Source of the DNA: Rossellomorea vietnamensis
Lineage (GTDB): Bacteria; Bacillota; Bacilli; Bacillales; Bacillaceae_B
Reading direction: 5' to 3'
Assembly (NCBI RefSeq): GCF_001305855.1
Contig: NZ_LIXZ01000005.1
Coordinates: 166,413-230,412, forward strand
Length of the DNA stretch: 64,000 bases
Part shown: one piece after another, positions 8,896 to 17,696 of the stretch
Position numbering within the stretch: the first letter of the stretch is position 1
How the letters are laid out: each line of letters starts with the position of its first letter
Program-made: the position numbers and the translations under genes
The notes under the pieces: generated by a model
The model's database searches: none
What the model was told of the DNA's origin: nothing
What the model saw: only the letters and a program-made list of their open reading frames with translations

Positions 8896-9795
8896 TTACT
8901 TTTTGATCAACCCTTTAGATATAAGGAATTCACGTGCGACATCTTTGGGATCTTCTTTATCCATATCGACTTTAGCATTCAATTCGCTCATTTCTTCTTC
9001 CGAGATTTTGCCTGCTAATTCATTCAACACTTTCTTTACTTCAGGATGCTCTTTCACTACTTCTTGACGAATGACCGGTGCAGCATCGTATGGTGGGAAG
9101 AATCCCTTGTCATCCTTTGTCGTTTTCAAATTGTAACGCTGGATCCGTCCATCTGTTGTAAAAGCAGGAATAATATCTACATCCCCGTTCTTAACGGCTT
9201 CATACATAATATTCGGGTCAAAGCTTTTCTTGTCTTTGAATTTGAATCCATAAGCTTCACTGAAGGCATCGTATCCGTCCCCTTCCCGTTCATAGAACTG
9301 GTGGGGTGCACCGAAGCTCAAGTCTTTGGATAGTGGCACAATGTCTGAAAAAGTCTTTGCATCAAAGTCCTGATCCTGGGTATAGGCAAGCGTATACGTA
9401 TTTTCAAAGCCAAGTGGCTTCAACCAGGTGACATCGAACTTTTTCTCATAGCCTTTACGCACTTGTGAAAGGATTTCATCTGCTGAAGCCCCTTCTTTAG
9501 CTTGTTCTTTCAAGACCGCTTCAAGGCCTGTTCCTGTATATTCTACATAGACATCGATGTCGCCTTTTTCAAGAGCGGGTGTGAGGATGGATACTTCCCC
9601 CAATCCTTCCTCGACTTTTACATCAAGGTCTGTCTTTTCTTTTAGAAGTTCAGCCATCATTTGTGTAAGGATGAATTGCTCCGTCCACATCTTTCCTGAA
9701 ACGGTTATGGTATCTTTATCCCCGCCATTTCCGCAACCTGCGATCAGGATGGATAATACAGTGAGTATGATAAAACCTTGTAATTTCTTTTTCAT
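8896..9795 (-). CDS. Osmoprotectant ABC transporter, substrate-binding lipoprotein (OpuCC type)
   Basis: A 299-residue OpuAC-family binding protein. The signal peptide ends in the lipobox LIAGC, so it should be a lipoprotein at the outer face of the membrane. The family segments TVSGKMWTEQFILTQMMAEL, GDIDVYVEYTGTGLEAV and DGRIQRYNLK are present. Relatives bind quaternary ammonium compounds such as glycine betaine, choline or carnitine; the precise ligand cannot be read. Third gene of a three-gene operon after the ATPase and the permease, 25 bp behind the permease, with GGAGAG before the ATG. Confidence 0.88.
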   Translation of the reverse strand: MKKKLQGFIILTVLSILIAGCGNGGDKDTITVSGKMWTEQFILTQMMAELLKEKTDLDVKVEEGLGEVSILTPALEKGDIDVYVEYTGTGLEAVLKEQAKEGASADEILSQVRKGYEKKFDVTWLKPLGFENTYTLAYTQDQDFDAKTFSDIVPLSKDLSFGAPHQFYEREGDGYDAFSEAYGFKFKDKKSFDPNIMYEAVKNGDVDIIPAFTTDGRIQRYNLKTTKDDKGFFPPYDAAPVIRQEVVKEHPEVKKVLNELAGKISEEEMSELNAKVDMDKEDPKDVAREFLISKGLIKK

Positions 9796-9820
9796 TCTTA
9801 CTCTCCTTTGGATTTTACTT

Positions 9821-10477
9821 TTATTTTCTTGCTTTCAGCCCTTTAGGTGTGGTCAGTTTCTCCAGGATCTTTAATAAGAAATCAAAACTTAATGCGAGTA
9901 GTGCTGCGGGAATGGCCCCGGCAAGGACCAGGGCATTATTCCATGTGGATAATCCCCGGTAGATGAGATCACCAAGTCCTCCTGCTCCTACAAAGGTGGC
10001 AAGTGTGGCCACACCTACTGTCAGCACTGTAGCGGTCCGGATCCCCGCCATGATGAACGGCAGGGCCAGCGGCAGCTCCACTTTGAATAATAGCTGTGAG
10101 TTGGTCATTCCCATACCCCTTCCCGCTTCGATAACGCCTTCATCCACTCCGATTATACCTGTGTAAGTGTTCCTTAGGATCGGAAGAAGTGCGTATACCG
10201 TCAGGGCAATGATAGCCGTAATGCTGCCTGTACCCAAAAGGGGAATAAGAAATCCGAATAGGGCCAGACTTGGTATCGTTTGAAAGACGGCTGTGATCCC
10301 GATGAAAAATTCGGCCGATTGCTTCTTTCGTGATATGTATATACCTAATGGCAGGGAAATCGCAATCGCAATGAAAATGGATACAAAAGATAAATAAAGA
10401 TGTTCAAATAATCCCGTTAAGATGGCATCGGACCGGTTTGAGATGGTTTGGATGAACATGATGGAAAATGTATTCAT
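9821..10477 (-). CDS. Osmoprotectant ABC transporter, permease (OpuCB/OpuCD type)
   Basis: A 218-residue integral membrane protein with about five helices and the binding-protein-dependent transport signature around EAGRGMGMTNSQLLFKVELP (EAA loop, near residue 120). Its start overlaps the stop of the ATPase gene by four bases (ATGA), which indicates translational coupling. Unlike the B. subtilis OpuB and OpuC operons, which encode two permeases, this operon has one, so the transporter would be a homodimer in the membrane. Confidence 0.88.
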   Translation of the reverse strand: MNTFSIMFIQTISNRSDAILTGLFEHLYLSFVSIFIAIAISLPLGIYISRKKQSAEFFIGITAVFQTIPSLALFGFLIPLLGTGSITAIIALTVYALLPILRNTYTGIIGVDEGVIEAGRGMGMTNSQLLFKVELPLALPFIMAGIRTATVLTVGVATLATFVGAGGLGDLIYRGLSTWNNALVLAGAIPAALLALSFDFLLKILEKLTTPKGLKARK

Positions 10478-11457
10478 ACAGAACTCGCCTCCTTATCCCC
10501 TTCTGAGGCTACCGTCTTAAGGATATCACTTGATGTGACGATCCCGATCTTCCTGTCGTCTTTCGTCACCATAAGGTAAGGTTTGCCCGATGACAGGAGC
10601 ATGCTTGCCGCTGCGTGGATGGATGCATCAAATGGTATCAATGAGTATTCCTGTTCTTCAAGCAGGAGGTGAAAATCGTTCCCGTCATCCCTCATGATGT
10701 CTGCTACCTGCTTGGGGCGCGTATGAACAGTCAGTCGATTTTCACCGATGAAGGCACGGACAAATTCATTGGCGGGTTCTGATAGAAGGTCAGCAGGTGC
10801 TGCAATCTGTTCGATTTCACCGTCACGCATCACTGCGATCACATCCGCGATCTTTAATGCTTCATCAATGTCATGAGTGACAAACACAATGGTCTTATGT
10901 ATCGAATTTTGGATACTTTTCAGTTCATCCTGAAGCTGTTCCCTGCTGATCGGGTCAAGGGCGCTGAACGGTTCGTCCATCAGGATGATCGGTGGTTCCG
11001 CTGCAAGGGCACGTATCACCCCGACCCGTTGCTGCTGTCCGCCGCTCAATTCGAGTGGATACCTTTTCTTGTATACGTCCGGTTCCAGTCCGACAAGATT
11101 AAGAAGCTCATCGACCCGTCCCTCATATTTTTCCTTTTTCCATCCTTTTAGACGGGGAATGAGACTGATGTTTTCTTCAATCGTCATATGAGGGAGAAGC
11201 CCGATCCGCTGAATGACATATCCGATGTTTCGCCTGAGCTCCACTTCATCCGTTTCGGAAATGTCTTTGCCATCAATCAGGATGGTTCCCCCTGATGGAG
11301 CGATTAGTTTATTGATCATCTTCATCGTTGTCGTTTTCCCGCATCCGCTGGGACCGATCAAGGCAACAAGCTTTCCTTTTGGGATCGTTAGGTTGATACC
11401 CTTTATGGCTTCTGTCCCGTCTTCGTAGACTTTCGTTACATTTTGGAATTCAATCAT
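10474..11457 (-). CDS. Osmoprotectant ABC transporter, ATPase with CBS region (OpuCA type)
   Basis: A 327-residue ABC ATPase. Walker A is GPSGCGKT (35-42), the signature is LSGGQQQR, and Walker B is IILMDEPFSALD. A CBS-like region follows from about residue 240 (RPKQVADIMRDD...KIGIVTSSDILKTV), shorter than in the usual 380-residue OpuCA. In OpuA and OpuC relatives the CBS module senses ionic strength or cyclic di-AMP. First gene of the operon; the permease start overlaps its stop. Confidence 0.9.
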   Translation of the reverse strand: MIEFQNVTKVYEDGTEAIKGINLTIPKGKLVALIGPSGCGKTTTMKMINKLIAPSGGTILIDGKDISETDEVELRRNIGYVIQRIGLLPHMTIEENISLIPRLKGWKKEKYEGRVDELLNLVGLEPDVYKKRYPLELSGGQQQRVGVIRALAAEPPIILMDEPFSALDPISREQLQDELKSIQNSIHKTIVFVTHDIDEALKIADVIAVMRDGEIEQIAAPADLLSEPANEFVRAFIGENRLTVHTRPKQVADIMRDDGNDFHLLLEEQEYSLIPFDASIHAAASMLLSSGKPYLMVTKDDRKIGIVTSSDILKTVASEGDKEASSV

Positions 11458-11615
11458 TTTTACACCTGCTTTATGTACTGAGAAATTTTACTAAACATAG
11501 AAGGGATACCCTCATTATACAAAAGGTAAACATGTTGTAAAAGAAAATGCCTTTGTTGCCTTAGTTTATGATGAATGAGGGGTGGGCATACAGTTTACTT
11601 CCTTTTTCGACAGAT

Positions 11616-11651
11616 AAAAAGACCAGCACACTACTGGTTGCTGGTCTTTTT
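11616..11651 (-). terminator. Terminator overlapping the end of the NCS2 permease gene
   Basis: A 13-bp perfect stem (AAAAAGACCAGCA / TGCTGGTCTTTTT) whose loop contains the stop codon at 11631-11633. T-runs lie on both sides. Confidence 0.9.
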
Positions 11652-12911
11652 GATTATATACTGTTCCACTATGATTGCTGTTATCGTTCCCAGTATCAAT
11701 CCATTATTCAAAATCGAAGCAACGACGACCGGCATGTCCTTAAAGGCAGCGGCAGGAACAAACATGGCTCCGACCCCGACAATGAGGGAGATCCCCGCAA
11801 CAAAGTGAATTCTTTCTACGTCTTCCTCTTTACGATATTCGGATAGTGCGAGTCCGACCATTTTGATGAAGATGACCGTCGTCACTGCATACCCGACAGG
11901 CGCAGGAAGACTTGCGAATAGATTCATGATTTTTGGGATCAGGCTGATGATCATGATGATCACGCTGCCTATGATAAACGGGATGATGGAATACATTCCT
12001 GTGGCAGCAACAAACCCTGCAGAGCCTGAAATGGGTACTGAGCCAATGGCAGAAAACACTCCCCCGAACAACTGATTCAGTCCTGAGGCGAAGCCGCTCT
12101 TCGTATACCGTTCATACGTAGGCTCACCTTTTGCTCTCATCACTTCTTCCATCACCCGTATGGAAGCGATCATGTTGGTCGTTAACAGGAAAGTGATGAA
12201 TATGGAGGTCACGATGACTCCCGTATCAAACACGGGTGCTCCGAATACGAATACATGAGGTAAAGAAAACCAGCTGTTTGAAACGGAAGTACTCTCAGAA
12301 AGCCCCATGATGATGAATATGAGCCATCCGGCGAGCAGGGCAAGGATGATGGAATATTGCTGAATCCACTTAACCTTATGGCTTGAAAAGTATAATGCTG
12401 CAAGGATCGTCAGAATACTCCCCAGCAGGACAAGCGGCTCCATGGATTGTCCTTCATGCTGGATTCCGAACATCCCTTTAATAAAGGATCCGCTTAATTG
12501 CAGAATTAACAGCATCAAATAAATGAACGTGATGGTTGGCGTGAATAAAGAAGATAACTTCTTTAGGAGCCCTGTGGAAGACAAAATGAAAAAAATCACT
12601 CCACTGACAATCATGCCTCCCTGTAGTACGGAAAGGACTTCTTCGTGACTGCTATAAAGAGTTCCGGAAAACCCTGCATAAATGGCAAAAACGCCCCACC
12701 ACAGTCCTGCCGGTCCTTCATTGATCGGAAGTTTATGACCAAACAGGGCTTGGATAAGACTCGCCACCCCCAAAACGAATATCGTCCGCTGAATGAAACC
12801 GGCTGTATCAGCCGGGGACAACTGGAACAAGTCTGCAATCGCAATGGGTGCGGCAATGGATCCTGCCACCATGAAGGCCACCCATTGAAAAGCTGCTAAA
12901 AGTATTTGCAT
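11631..12911 (-). CDS. Nucleobase permease-like protein, NCS2 family (YwdJ-like)
   Basis: A 426-residue membrane protein with about 12 hydrophobic helices. NCS2 features include the N-terminal [33 protein letters not shown], and [20 protein letters not shown] in the core. The family moves xanthine, uric acid, uracil or other nucleobases with H+ or Na+; this divergent branch resembles B. subtilis YwdJ, whose substrate I do not know. It is a single-gene unit and divergent from plsY. It is not part of the B. subtilis yne order, so it is probably a local insertion. Confidence 0.8.
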   Translation of the reverse strand: MQILLAAFQWVAFMVAGSIAAPIAIADLFQLSPADTAGFIQRTIFVLGVASLIQALFGHKLPINEGPAGLWWGVFAIYAGFSGTLYSSHEEVLSVLQGGMIVSGVIFFILSSTGLLKKLSSLFTPTITFIYLMLLILQLSGSFIKGMFGIQHEGQSMEPLVLLGSILTILAALYFSSHKVKWIQQYSIILALLAGWLIFIIMGLSESTSVSNSWFSLPHVFVFGAPVFDTGVIVTSIFITFLLTTNMIASIRVMEEVMRAKGEPTYERYTKSGFASGLNQLFGGVFSAIGSVPISGSAGFVAATGMYSIIPFIIGSVIIMIISLIPKIMNLFASLPAPVGYAVTTVIFIKMVGLALSEYRKEEDVERIHFVAGISLIVGVGAMFVPAAAFKDMPVVVASILNNGLILGTITAIIVEQYIIKKTSNQ

Positions 12912-13110
12912 TTGTGTACACCTTCATTTCAACTATGTAAAGTGTGTTCATTTTAACATATTTCATTCACCAGAGGACGGAGAAGGTGGAATTTCATGTT
13001 ATAATATCTACTTTTATGAACAGGTACTAATTTTTTCGCTTATTTTCTCCCCATTAGAGGGAAAACATGTTAAAATAAAGAACGGATTAGTTATTTTCAA
13101 AGGAGCAGTG

Positions 13111-13695
13111 ATGATGATTTTTGCCCTTATACTCATACTTTCTTATTTACTGGGTTCCATTCCATCAGGTTTACTGATCGGTAAGACGTTTTACGGTAAA
13201 GATATCCGTGAACATGGGAGCGGAAACCTCGGGGGAACGAACACGTTCAGAACCCTTGGTGTGAAAGCCGGAATGATTGTGACGATCATGGATATTCTAA
13301 AAGGAACCGTGGCTACCTTGCTGCCTTTGTTGTTTGCTAGTGACGTTCATATGCTGCTTGCAGGGGTATTTGCCGTAATCGGTCATATGTATCCCGTTTT
13401 CGCAAACTTCAGGGGAGGAAAGGCAGTGGCAACCTCAGCTGGTGTCCTTCTGGGGTACAATTACATCTTATTCTTAATTTTACTGGCTGTCTTTTTTATT
13501 TGCCTGTACGCAACGAAGTATGTGTCCCTTTCTTCTATGATTGCAGCGGTACTTGCCTTTATCTACTCGATCTTCACCAGGGATATTCCACTCATCATTG
13601 TAGTTGGCATTCTGACTATTTTTGTCATTTACAGACACAGAGCTAATATTGTCCGGATCAAAAATAAAACAGAACCCAAAATTAAATGGCTTTAG
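13111..13695 (+). CDS. plsY: Acyl-phosphate:glycerol-3-phosphate acyltransferase PlsY
   Basis: About 195 residues, five membrane helices. PlsY transfers the acyl group from acyl-phosphate to glycerol 3-phosphate, the first step of phospholipid synthesis. The three conserved loops are visible: [26 protein letters not shown] and [25 protein letters not shown] at 13099-13105 points to the ATG at 13111 or the next one at 13114 (spacing 5 or 8). In B. subtilis plsY (yneS) lies between yneR and yneT; here it is still between them but separated by inserted genes. It ends in its own terminator. Confidence 0.95.
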   Translation: MMIFALILILSYLLGSIPSGLLIGKTFYGKDIREHGSGNLGGTNTFRTLGVKAGMIVTIMDILKGTVATLLPLLFASDVHMLLAGVFAVIGHMYPVFANFRGGKAVATSAGVLLGYNYILFLILLAVFFICLYATKYVSLSSMIAAVLAFIYSIFTRDIPLIIVVGILTIFVIYRHRANIVRIKNKTEPKIKWL

Positions 13696-13698
13696 TGT

Positions 13699-13759
13699 AA
13701 AAGCGACCTATGCACTTGGTACCCGACTCTGGGATACCTTCGCATAAGTGGCTTTTTTT
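13699..13759 (+). terminator. Terminator of plsY
   Basis: An extended, partly interrupted stem (AAAGCGACCTATGC paired with GCATAAGTGGCTTT, plus an inner GGTA/TACC) followed by TTTTTTT. Confidence 0.8.
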
Positions 13760-13922
13760 ATTGGACGCATCCGGGTATAGGGCTTCTTTCATTTGAGAAA
13801 GATGATGGATATAAAACATGGTCCGATAAAATGATAATATTCTTCAGAATTCTCTAAATTTCTCCCCGTTTCTGCTTCTTTTTTTGTAAAATGGAAGTAG
13901 TGCATAATAAAGGATGATGAAT

Positions 13923-15080
13923 ATGATTAATAAGCGAATAATAACAGGGATCATTCTCTGTACCCCGTTCCTATTGGTGATAGGATTTTTACTAAACAGG
14001 CAGTATGACGACTGGAACACCTCTTCCAAAGGAGTTGAACTAAATTCTCTCCTCCATACGACCAGGGAGGTGCAGGCATCGGGCAAATCGATCAAAGCCA
14101 GTGCCTCCATTGCTGCAATCGGGGATATCCTCATTCATGATACCGTTTATAACGATGCAAAAAACCAAAATGGATATGATTTTACACCAATGTTCTCTCC
14201 CGTGAAGGATATGCTTTCTGCACCCGATTTTCTGATTGCCAACCAGGAATCAACCCCGGGTGGTGTGGAGCTGGGCGTTTCGAGCTATCCTCTATTCAAC
14301 AGTCCGCAAGACGTGGTTAAAACACTGCAGGAGGTTGGAGTGGATGCGGTGACGACTGCCAATAATCATTCGTTGGATCAGGGCGAGGAAGGTCTGTTGA
14401 ATGCCATTGATTATTATGGGAAGATTTCCATGCCGTATGTAGGGGCATTTCAAAGCCGGGAAGACCAAAGCCGGATCCGTACCTTTAATGTGAATGGAAT
14501 CGAATTTGCCCTTCTTTCTTATACCTATGGTACAAATGGAATTCCTGTCCCTGAAGGAAAAGAGTATTTAGTTAATGTAATAGATGAACAAAAAATGATC
14601 AGGGAAATCCAGAAAGCCAAAAATATGGACGTTGATTTGGTGATCATGAGCCTACATTGGGGAAATGAATATCAGCGTTTTCCTACTGAGGAACAGCAGA
14701 GACTTGCAAAGGTGTTGACGAATAATGGGGTCGACATCATTTTCGGACATCATCCACATGTCCTGCAGCCGATTCAGACCTACAAAACGAGTGATGGACG
14801 GGAAGCCGTTGTCATTTATTCACTTGGGAATTTCCTTTCCGGTCAGAAGGATGATTTCAAGGATATCGGTGGCATGGTTACGGTTCAGGTCGAAAAAACG
14901 ATGAATCCGGCAGGTTCCAAAATCAGCTTCCCAACCATTGGATTTCAGCCGACTTTTGTCTCTGAGAATCATTACAAAAACTATCGGATCTACCCTCTCG
15001 ATTTTGCCAGTAAGAATGGCATGATTGCATACACGGAAGAAGAGATGGTTTCCCATATGGTGAACGGGGTACCGGAATAG
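13923..15080 (+). CDS. CapA/PgsA-family metallophosphatase-like protein
   Basis: About 385 residues with an N-terminal membrane anchor (residues 5-22) and an extracellular CapA domain. Motifs are AAIGDILIHD, FLIANQES, TTANNHSLDQG, SLHWGNEY and FGHHPHVLQP, the metal-binding positions of the family. Relatives PgsA/CapA take part in poly-gamma-glutamate export, but no capB or capC genes are nearby, so a capsule role is not supported. AAAGG at 13909-13913 best fits the ATG at 13923; upstream ATGs at 13914 and 13917 are too close. It ends in a bidirectional terminator shared with the next, convergent gene. Confidence 0.85.
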   Translation: MINKRIITGIILCTPFLLVIGFLLNRQYDDWNTSSKGVELNSLLHTTREVQASGKSIKASASIAAIGDILIHDTVYNDAKNQNGYDFTPMFSPVKDMLSAPDFLIANQESTPGGVELGVSSYPLFNSPQDVVKTLQEVGVDAVTTANNHSLDQGEEGLLNAIDYYGKISMPYVGAFQSREDQSRIRTFNVNGIEFALLSYTYGTNGIPVPEGKEYLVNVIDEQKMIREIQKAKNMDVDLVIMSLHWGNEYQRFPTEEQQRLAKVLTNNGVDIIFGHHPHVLQPIQTYKTSDGREAVVIYSLGNFLSGQKDDFKDIGGMVTVQVEKTMNPAGSKISFPTIGFQPTFVSENHYKNYRIYPLDFASKNGMIAYTEEEMVSHMVNGVPE

Positions 15081-15105
15081 ATAGCATGGTTATCGTAGAA
15101 CCTAC

Positions 15106-15150
15106 ATTAAAAGAACGAGCTTCCTAATAAGGAAAGCTCGTTCTTTTAAT
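15106..15150. terminator. Bidirectional terminator between the CapA-like gene and a small membrane gene
   Basis: A long perfect stem (ATTAAAAGAACGAGCTT with its complement) with A/T tracts at both ends; the stop codon of the minus-strand gene (15146-15148) lies in the right arm. Confidence 0.9.
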
Positions 15151-15406
15151 GTCCCCCGAATATCATTGAATTGAAGAATATGCCTGCTAGAGCTACAATA
15201 GCCAAAAAGGTATTGGCCAACAAGAACGTTTTACGGGTTCCCTTAAAATATAGAGTGACCATTCCATAATATATCACTGCTGCTATTACAATGAAGCTCC
15301 CTGCTTCGATCTGGTATTTGGCTTCATGCAATTGTAATAGAGTCAATATACTTAACCCGGCAAAGATGAAGGCACCTATGTAATATAATAATACTTGCGT
15401 TTTCAT
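15146..15406 (-). CDS. Small membrane protein of unknown function
   Basis: 86 residues with three hydrophobic segments (about residues 6-26, 35-56 and 60-82 from the chosen start) and a short basic loop FKGTRKT. I do not recognise the family. The ATG at 15406 is chosen over the GTG nine bases upstream because AAAGGGTGAG lies just before it. It faces the CapA-like gene. Confidence 0.65.
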   Translation of the reverse strand: MKTQVLLYYIGAFIFAGLSILTLLQLHEAKYQIEAGSFIVIAAVIYYGMVTLYFKGTRKTFLLANTFLAIVALAGIFFNSMIFGGH

Positions 15407-15528
15407 CACTCTCACCCTTTATGCGTATTAGTAGATGTTCAGACTTCACTATGTATATAATATGAAATGAAACTTTCTTTGTCCAGAATCACTCTGGAAA
15501 ATACCAAGTAGAGAAAGGAGTCTCACCA

Positions 15529-15819
15529 ATGAACATACATATTTCAGAAAAAGCTCTAACGTGGTTTAAAGACGAAATGCTTGTAGAGGAAGGTGAACAA
15601 GTTCGTTTTTATGTGCGGTACGGAGGTTCCAGTCCTTTGCACGATGGTTTTTCATTAGGAGTGAACAAAGACGAACCGGTCGATGCTGGTGAACGGATCG
15701 AAATCGACAAACGGGAATTTTTTATTGAAGAGGGAGATTTATGGTTCTTTGATGGTCATGATTTATTTGTTGAGTTTGATGAAAAGCTTCAGGAACCATC
15801 ATATGAGTACAAGAAATAA
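15529..15819 (+). CDS. yneR: HesB/YneR-like protein lacking cysteines
   Basis: A 96-residue HesB-like fold protein: ISEKALTWFKDEM, VRFYVRYGGSS and the FSLGV/DEP segment match the YneR subgroup of the IscA/HesB family. IscA proteins use three conserved cysteines to carry Fe-S; this protein contains no cysteine at all, so it cannot work as a classical Fe-S scaffold. AGAAAGGAG precedes the ATG. Its position by yneQ and yneP agrees with B. subtilis. Confidence 0.9.
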   Translation: MNIHISEKALTWFKDEMLVEEGEQVRFYVRYGGSSPLHDGFSLGVNKDEPVDAGERIEIDKREFFIEEGDLWFFDGHDLFVEFDEKLQEPSYEYKK

Positions 15820-15826
15820 TGATTTC

Positions 15827-15846
15827 AGGCTGGCGTATGCCAGCCT
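15827..15846 (+). terminator. Hairpin after yneR, probable terminator
   Basis: AGGCTGGC / GCCAGCCT stem with a four-base loop followed by TTCTACTTTT. The T-run is interrupted. Confidence 0.65.
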
Positions 15847-15866
15847 TTCTACTTTTATGTTGCCCC

Positions 15867-16172
15867 TTACTTTCTTACAAAACGGGAAATATGCTCCTGA
15901 AGGCCTTCTTTCATCAGGATTTCATACTGGATATCCCCTAACAAATCAAAATGAGGAAAGCCGTCTTCCCTTTGATGGATCCATTCCTTTTTCAAGCCAT
16001 ACTTCTCTCCCCAACGGGATAGTGCATCAATGTTACAGCAGCCCACTTTCGTTACAGAGCGAACATCTGGAAAGCGGTCATCCAGCCAGTAGTGGGTGAG
16101 GAAGGCGATCTGCCCATTCCTCACCTTCTGTTTCCACCCGTTTAGCTCTTGTTTGGTTAATCCGAATGCCAT
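15867..16172 (-). CDS. yneQ: YneQ family protein, function unknown
   Basis: 101 residues from the chosen start MAFGLTKQELNGWKQ; GGAAGAGG lies just before this ATG, better placed than for the upstream ATG at 16190. It is soluble and rich in Trp and His, with a GCCNID segment holding adjacent cysteines. No catalytic family is apparent to me. The name follows the yneP-yneQ-yneR order of B. subtilis. Confidence 0.8.
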   Translation of the reverse strand: MAFGLTKQELNGWKQKVRNGQIAFLTHYWLDDRFPDVRSVTKVGCCNIDALSRWGEKYGLKKEWIHQREDGFPHFDLLGDIQYEILMKEGLQEHISRFVRK

Positions 16173-16234
16173 GAGCCTCTTCCTTTCCAATCCCCTTTTT
16201 AAAAAAAGTTCTCGGGAAAACCCCTATGTAAGGA

Positions 16235-16651
16235 TTATTTTTTTGCCTTCTCATAGGCATTGTGCCAATCGGGAAACATCTTTCGGATTGAAATCGGACG
16301 GAAGTTCTCTTGCTTGACGCACACATGTTTCGACTGCCCGGTAATGGCCAACTGGTTCTGGCCGTTATAAATTTCGTAAGCATATGTAATCCGGAGTCCA
16401 TCATATTCTTCAACCCATGTTTTAATAAATGCTTTTTCGCCGTAGCGAACAGGTGATTTATAGCTTACATTCAGGTCAATGACCGGGGAAAGAATTCCTT
16501 CTTTTTCGATATCAGCATATCTGAAGCCAAGATCTTCTATTAATTGTGTACGACCAAGCTCCATCCAAACCAAGTAGTTTGCATGATAAACTACCCCCAT
16601 TTGATCTGTCTCTGCGTAACGCACTTCAATCGTTTTTTCTGCAATTTGCAT
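16235..16651 (-). CDS. yneP: Acyl-CoA thioesterase, YbgC/4HBT family
   Basis: A 138-residue single hot-dog domain. The 4HBT active-site stretch YAETDQMGVVYHANYLVWME (about residues 13-32) contains the catalytic-type Asp and the family His/Asn. Members hydrolyse acyl-CoA or acyl-ACP thioesters; the chain specificity is not readable. It is upstream of yneQ on the same strand, as in B. subtilis, 62 bp apart. Confidence 0.9.
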   Translation of the reverse strand: MQIAEKTIEVRYAETDQMGVVYHANYLVWMELGRTQLIEDLGFRYADIEKEGILSPVIDLNVSYKSPVRYGEKAFIKTWVEEYDGLRITYAYEIYNGQNQLAITGQSKHVCVKQENFRPISIRKMFPDWHNAYEKAKK

Positions 16652-16851
16652 CCCTTACACCCTCTTCATCTTATCAGTATCCTCTCCCATCTTATCATAC
16701 AAGCATCAGGCATAGAATTAATCGGCTTGAACTGACACTAGTTAGGATTTCTTCCTTAGAGAGAGGATAAAGGTCCCCTTAACATCATGACCCGAACAGA
16801 AAGGCTTATATTTAAGAACCTTTTTGTCCGGGTCATTGAATTCATTAGCCT

Positions 16852-17079
16852 TTATTGCTTTGTCTGGTTCGCTTCATCTTTTATTTCATTGCGGAAAGCC
16901 TGTAGACTCTCCCGACGGCGTTCATTCTTTGCCTGGATGGACTGAAGCTGCTCTTCACTGTCCGTGCACGCCATCGACTCCTCGGCCCGGTCCATATTCT
17001 CAATCGTATGTTGAACCATACCTTGAAGCTTCTCTACATTATCACTGCGATCATCCGGATTCGGTTTATCCCATGCCAT
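16852..17079 (-). CDS. tlp: Small acid-soluble spore protein Tlp (thioredoxin-like)
   Basis: 75 residues, starting MAWDKPNPDDRSDNVEKLQ, the typical Tlp N-terminus. It is mostly one charged helix with short repeats of KNERRRESLQAFRNEI type. AGGAGG eight bases upstream fixes the ATG at 17079; the longer frame up to 17100 lacks a site. Tlp proteins are made in the forespore under sigma-G and released on germination. It follows sspN as in B. subtilis, with a small hairpin between them. Confidence 0.93.
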   Translation of the reverse strand: MAWDKPNPDDRSDNVEKLQGMVQHTIENMDRAEESMACTDSEEQLQSIQAKNERRRESLQAFRNEIKDEANQTKQ

Positions 17080-17106
17080 CCTGCATTCCTCCTGTGTCAA
17101 TAATTT

Positions 17107-17135
17107 GAGGGACGGAACTCTCTGGCCGGTCCCTC
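17107..17135. repeat. Short hairpin between sspN and tlp, degenerate member of the GGGACGG repeat family
   Basis: GAGGGACGG and CCGGTCCCTC flank a ten-base loop. The arms share GAGGGAC with the repeat family described at 36902 and elsewhere but differ inside. It could be an intercistronic attenuator that lowers tlp expression relative to sspN. Confidence 0.55.
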
Positions 17136-17155
17136 ATCAGACGGTTAGTGAAAAA

Positions 17156-17299
17156 TTATTCACCTTTGGTTTGGATCACTTGAGCGTGCTTGCCTGATTT
17201 ATCCTGCATTTGTTTCCCTTTGTTGCCTCCTGCGGATCTCGATTGTGTCCCGATATGGTTTGGTGCGAAGTGATTCGGACTTCCCTTTGAGTTACTCAT
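17156..17299 (-). CDS. sspN: Small acid-soluble spore protein SspN
   Basis: A 47-residue peptide, [20 protein letters not shown] onwards, ending [10 protein letters not shown], closely following SspN (ending IIMQTKGE in B. subtilis). GGGGGGA precedes the ATG. Upstream on the minus strand, CATACTA (plus strand 17316-17322) is a perfect sigma-G -10 element, although its -35 is weak. First gene of the sspN-tlp unit; product goes to the spore core. Confidence 0.93.
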   Translation of the reverse strand: MSNSKGSPNHFAPNHIGTQSRSAGGNKGKQMQDKSGKHAQVIQTKGE

Positions 17300-17388
17300 A
17301 AATATCCCCCCTTACTAGTATGATTACCAATATGACAAGGAAGAATAGGCGTAATAATTGGCAGTAATATTTTCAGGGCAAAAAAAAT

Positions 17389-17414
17389 AAGCCTCGTAAT
17401 TTCTTACTCGGCTT
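17389..17414 (-). terminator. Terminator of the FbpB-like gene
   Basis: AAGCC-TC-GTAA / TTAC-TC-GGCTT stem, followed on the minus strand by ATTTTTTT. The stop codon of the FbpB-like gene at 17404 lies in the stem. Confidence 0.8.
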
Positions 17415-17550
17415 TACTTACTGGACGTTTTATTTCAAGTCTTGCATCAATTCGCTCTTCTATTTCGTCAATGGCATCTTGATCCAACAGAAGCTGTTGT
17501 TTGTTTTCTTTCACCAGGTCTGCAAATGATTTTTTCCGTGGTCTCCGCAA
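17404..17550 (-). CDS. FbpB-family small basic protein
   Basis: 48 residues: RRPRKKSFADLVKENKQQLL, then an acidic-basic helix DEIEERIDARLE. The pattern F-x-[ED]-L-V-x-E-N-K is typical of FbpB family peptides (Fur-regulated basic proteins, helper of the FsrA iron-sparing RNA in B. subtilis). I place the start at a TTG with GAGGGGA six bases upstream; a longer ATG frame to 17598 lacks a site. No clear Fur box is visible upstream, so iron control is not supported for this copy. Confidence 0.75.
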   Translation of the reverse strand: MRRPRKKSFADLVKENKQQLLLDQDAIDEIEERIDARLEIKRPVSKAE

Positions 17551-17682
17551 TTTAATCCCCTCGCTCTCTATTGTGATTTGTATAAATAGTATATCCAAAT
17601 GTCAGATATTTTAAACAAAGGTCACAATTGAAGAGGGGGAGTGATTTGGGACTGTCATGAGATATGCAGATCTCTTTTCTTT

Positions 17683-17696
17683 GAGGTCCGTCCCTC
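17683..17696. repeat. Single GGGACGG repeat arm overlapping the yneN stop codon
   Basis: GAGGTCCGTCCCTC. On the yneN strand it reads GAGGGACGGACCTC and its first bases overlap the TGA stop of yneN. No matching second arm is present within 100 bp. Confidence 0.75.

Noticed and set aside
17551-17640. Fur box before the FbpB-like gene
   Set aside because: No stretch fits the Fur consensus well enough; the upstream sequence is only AT-rich.
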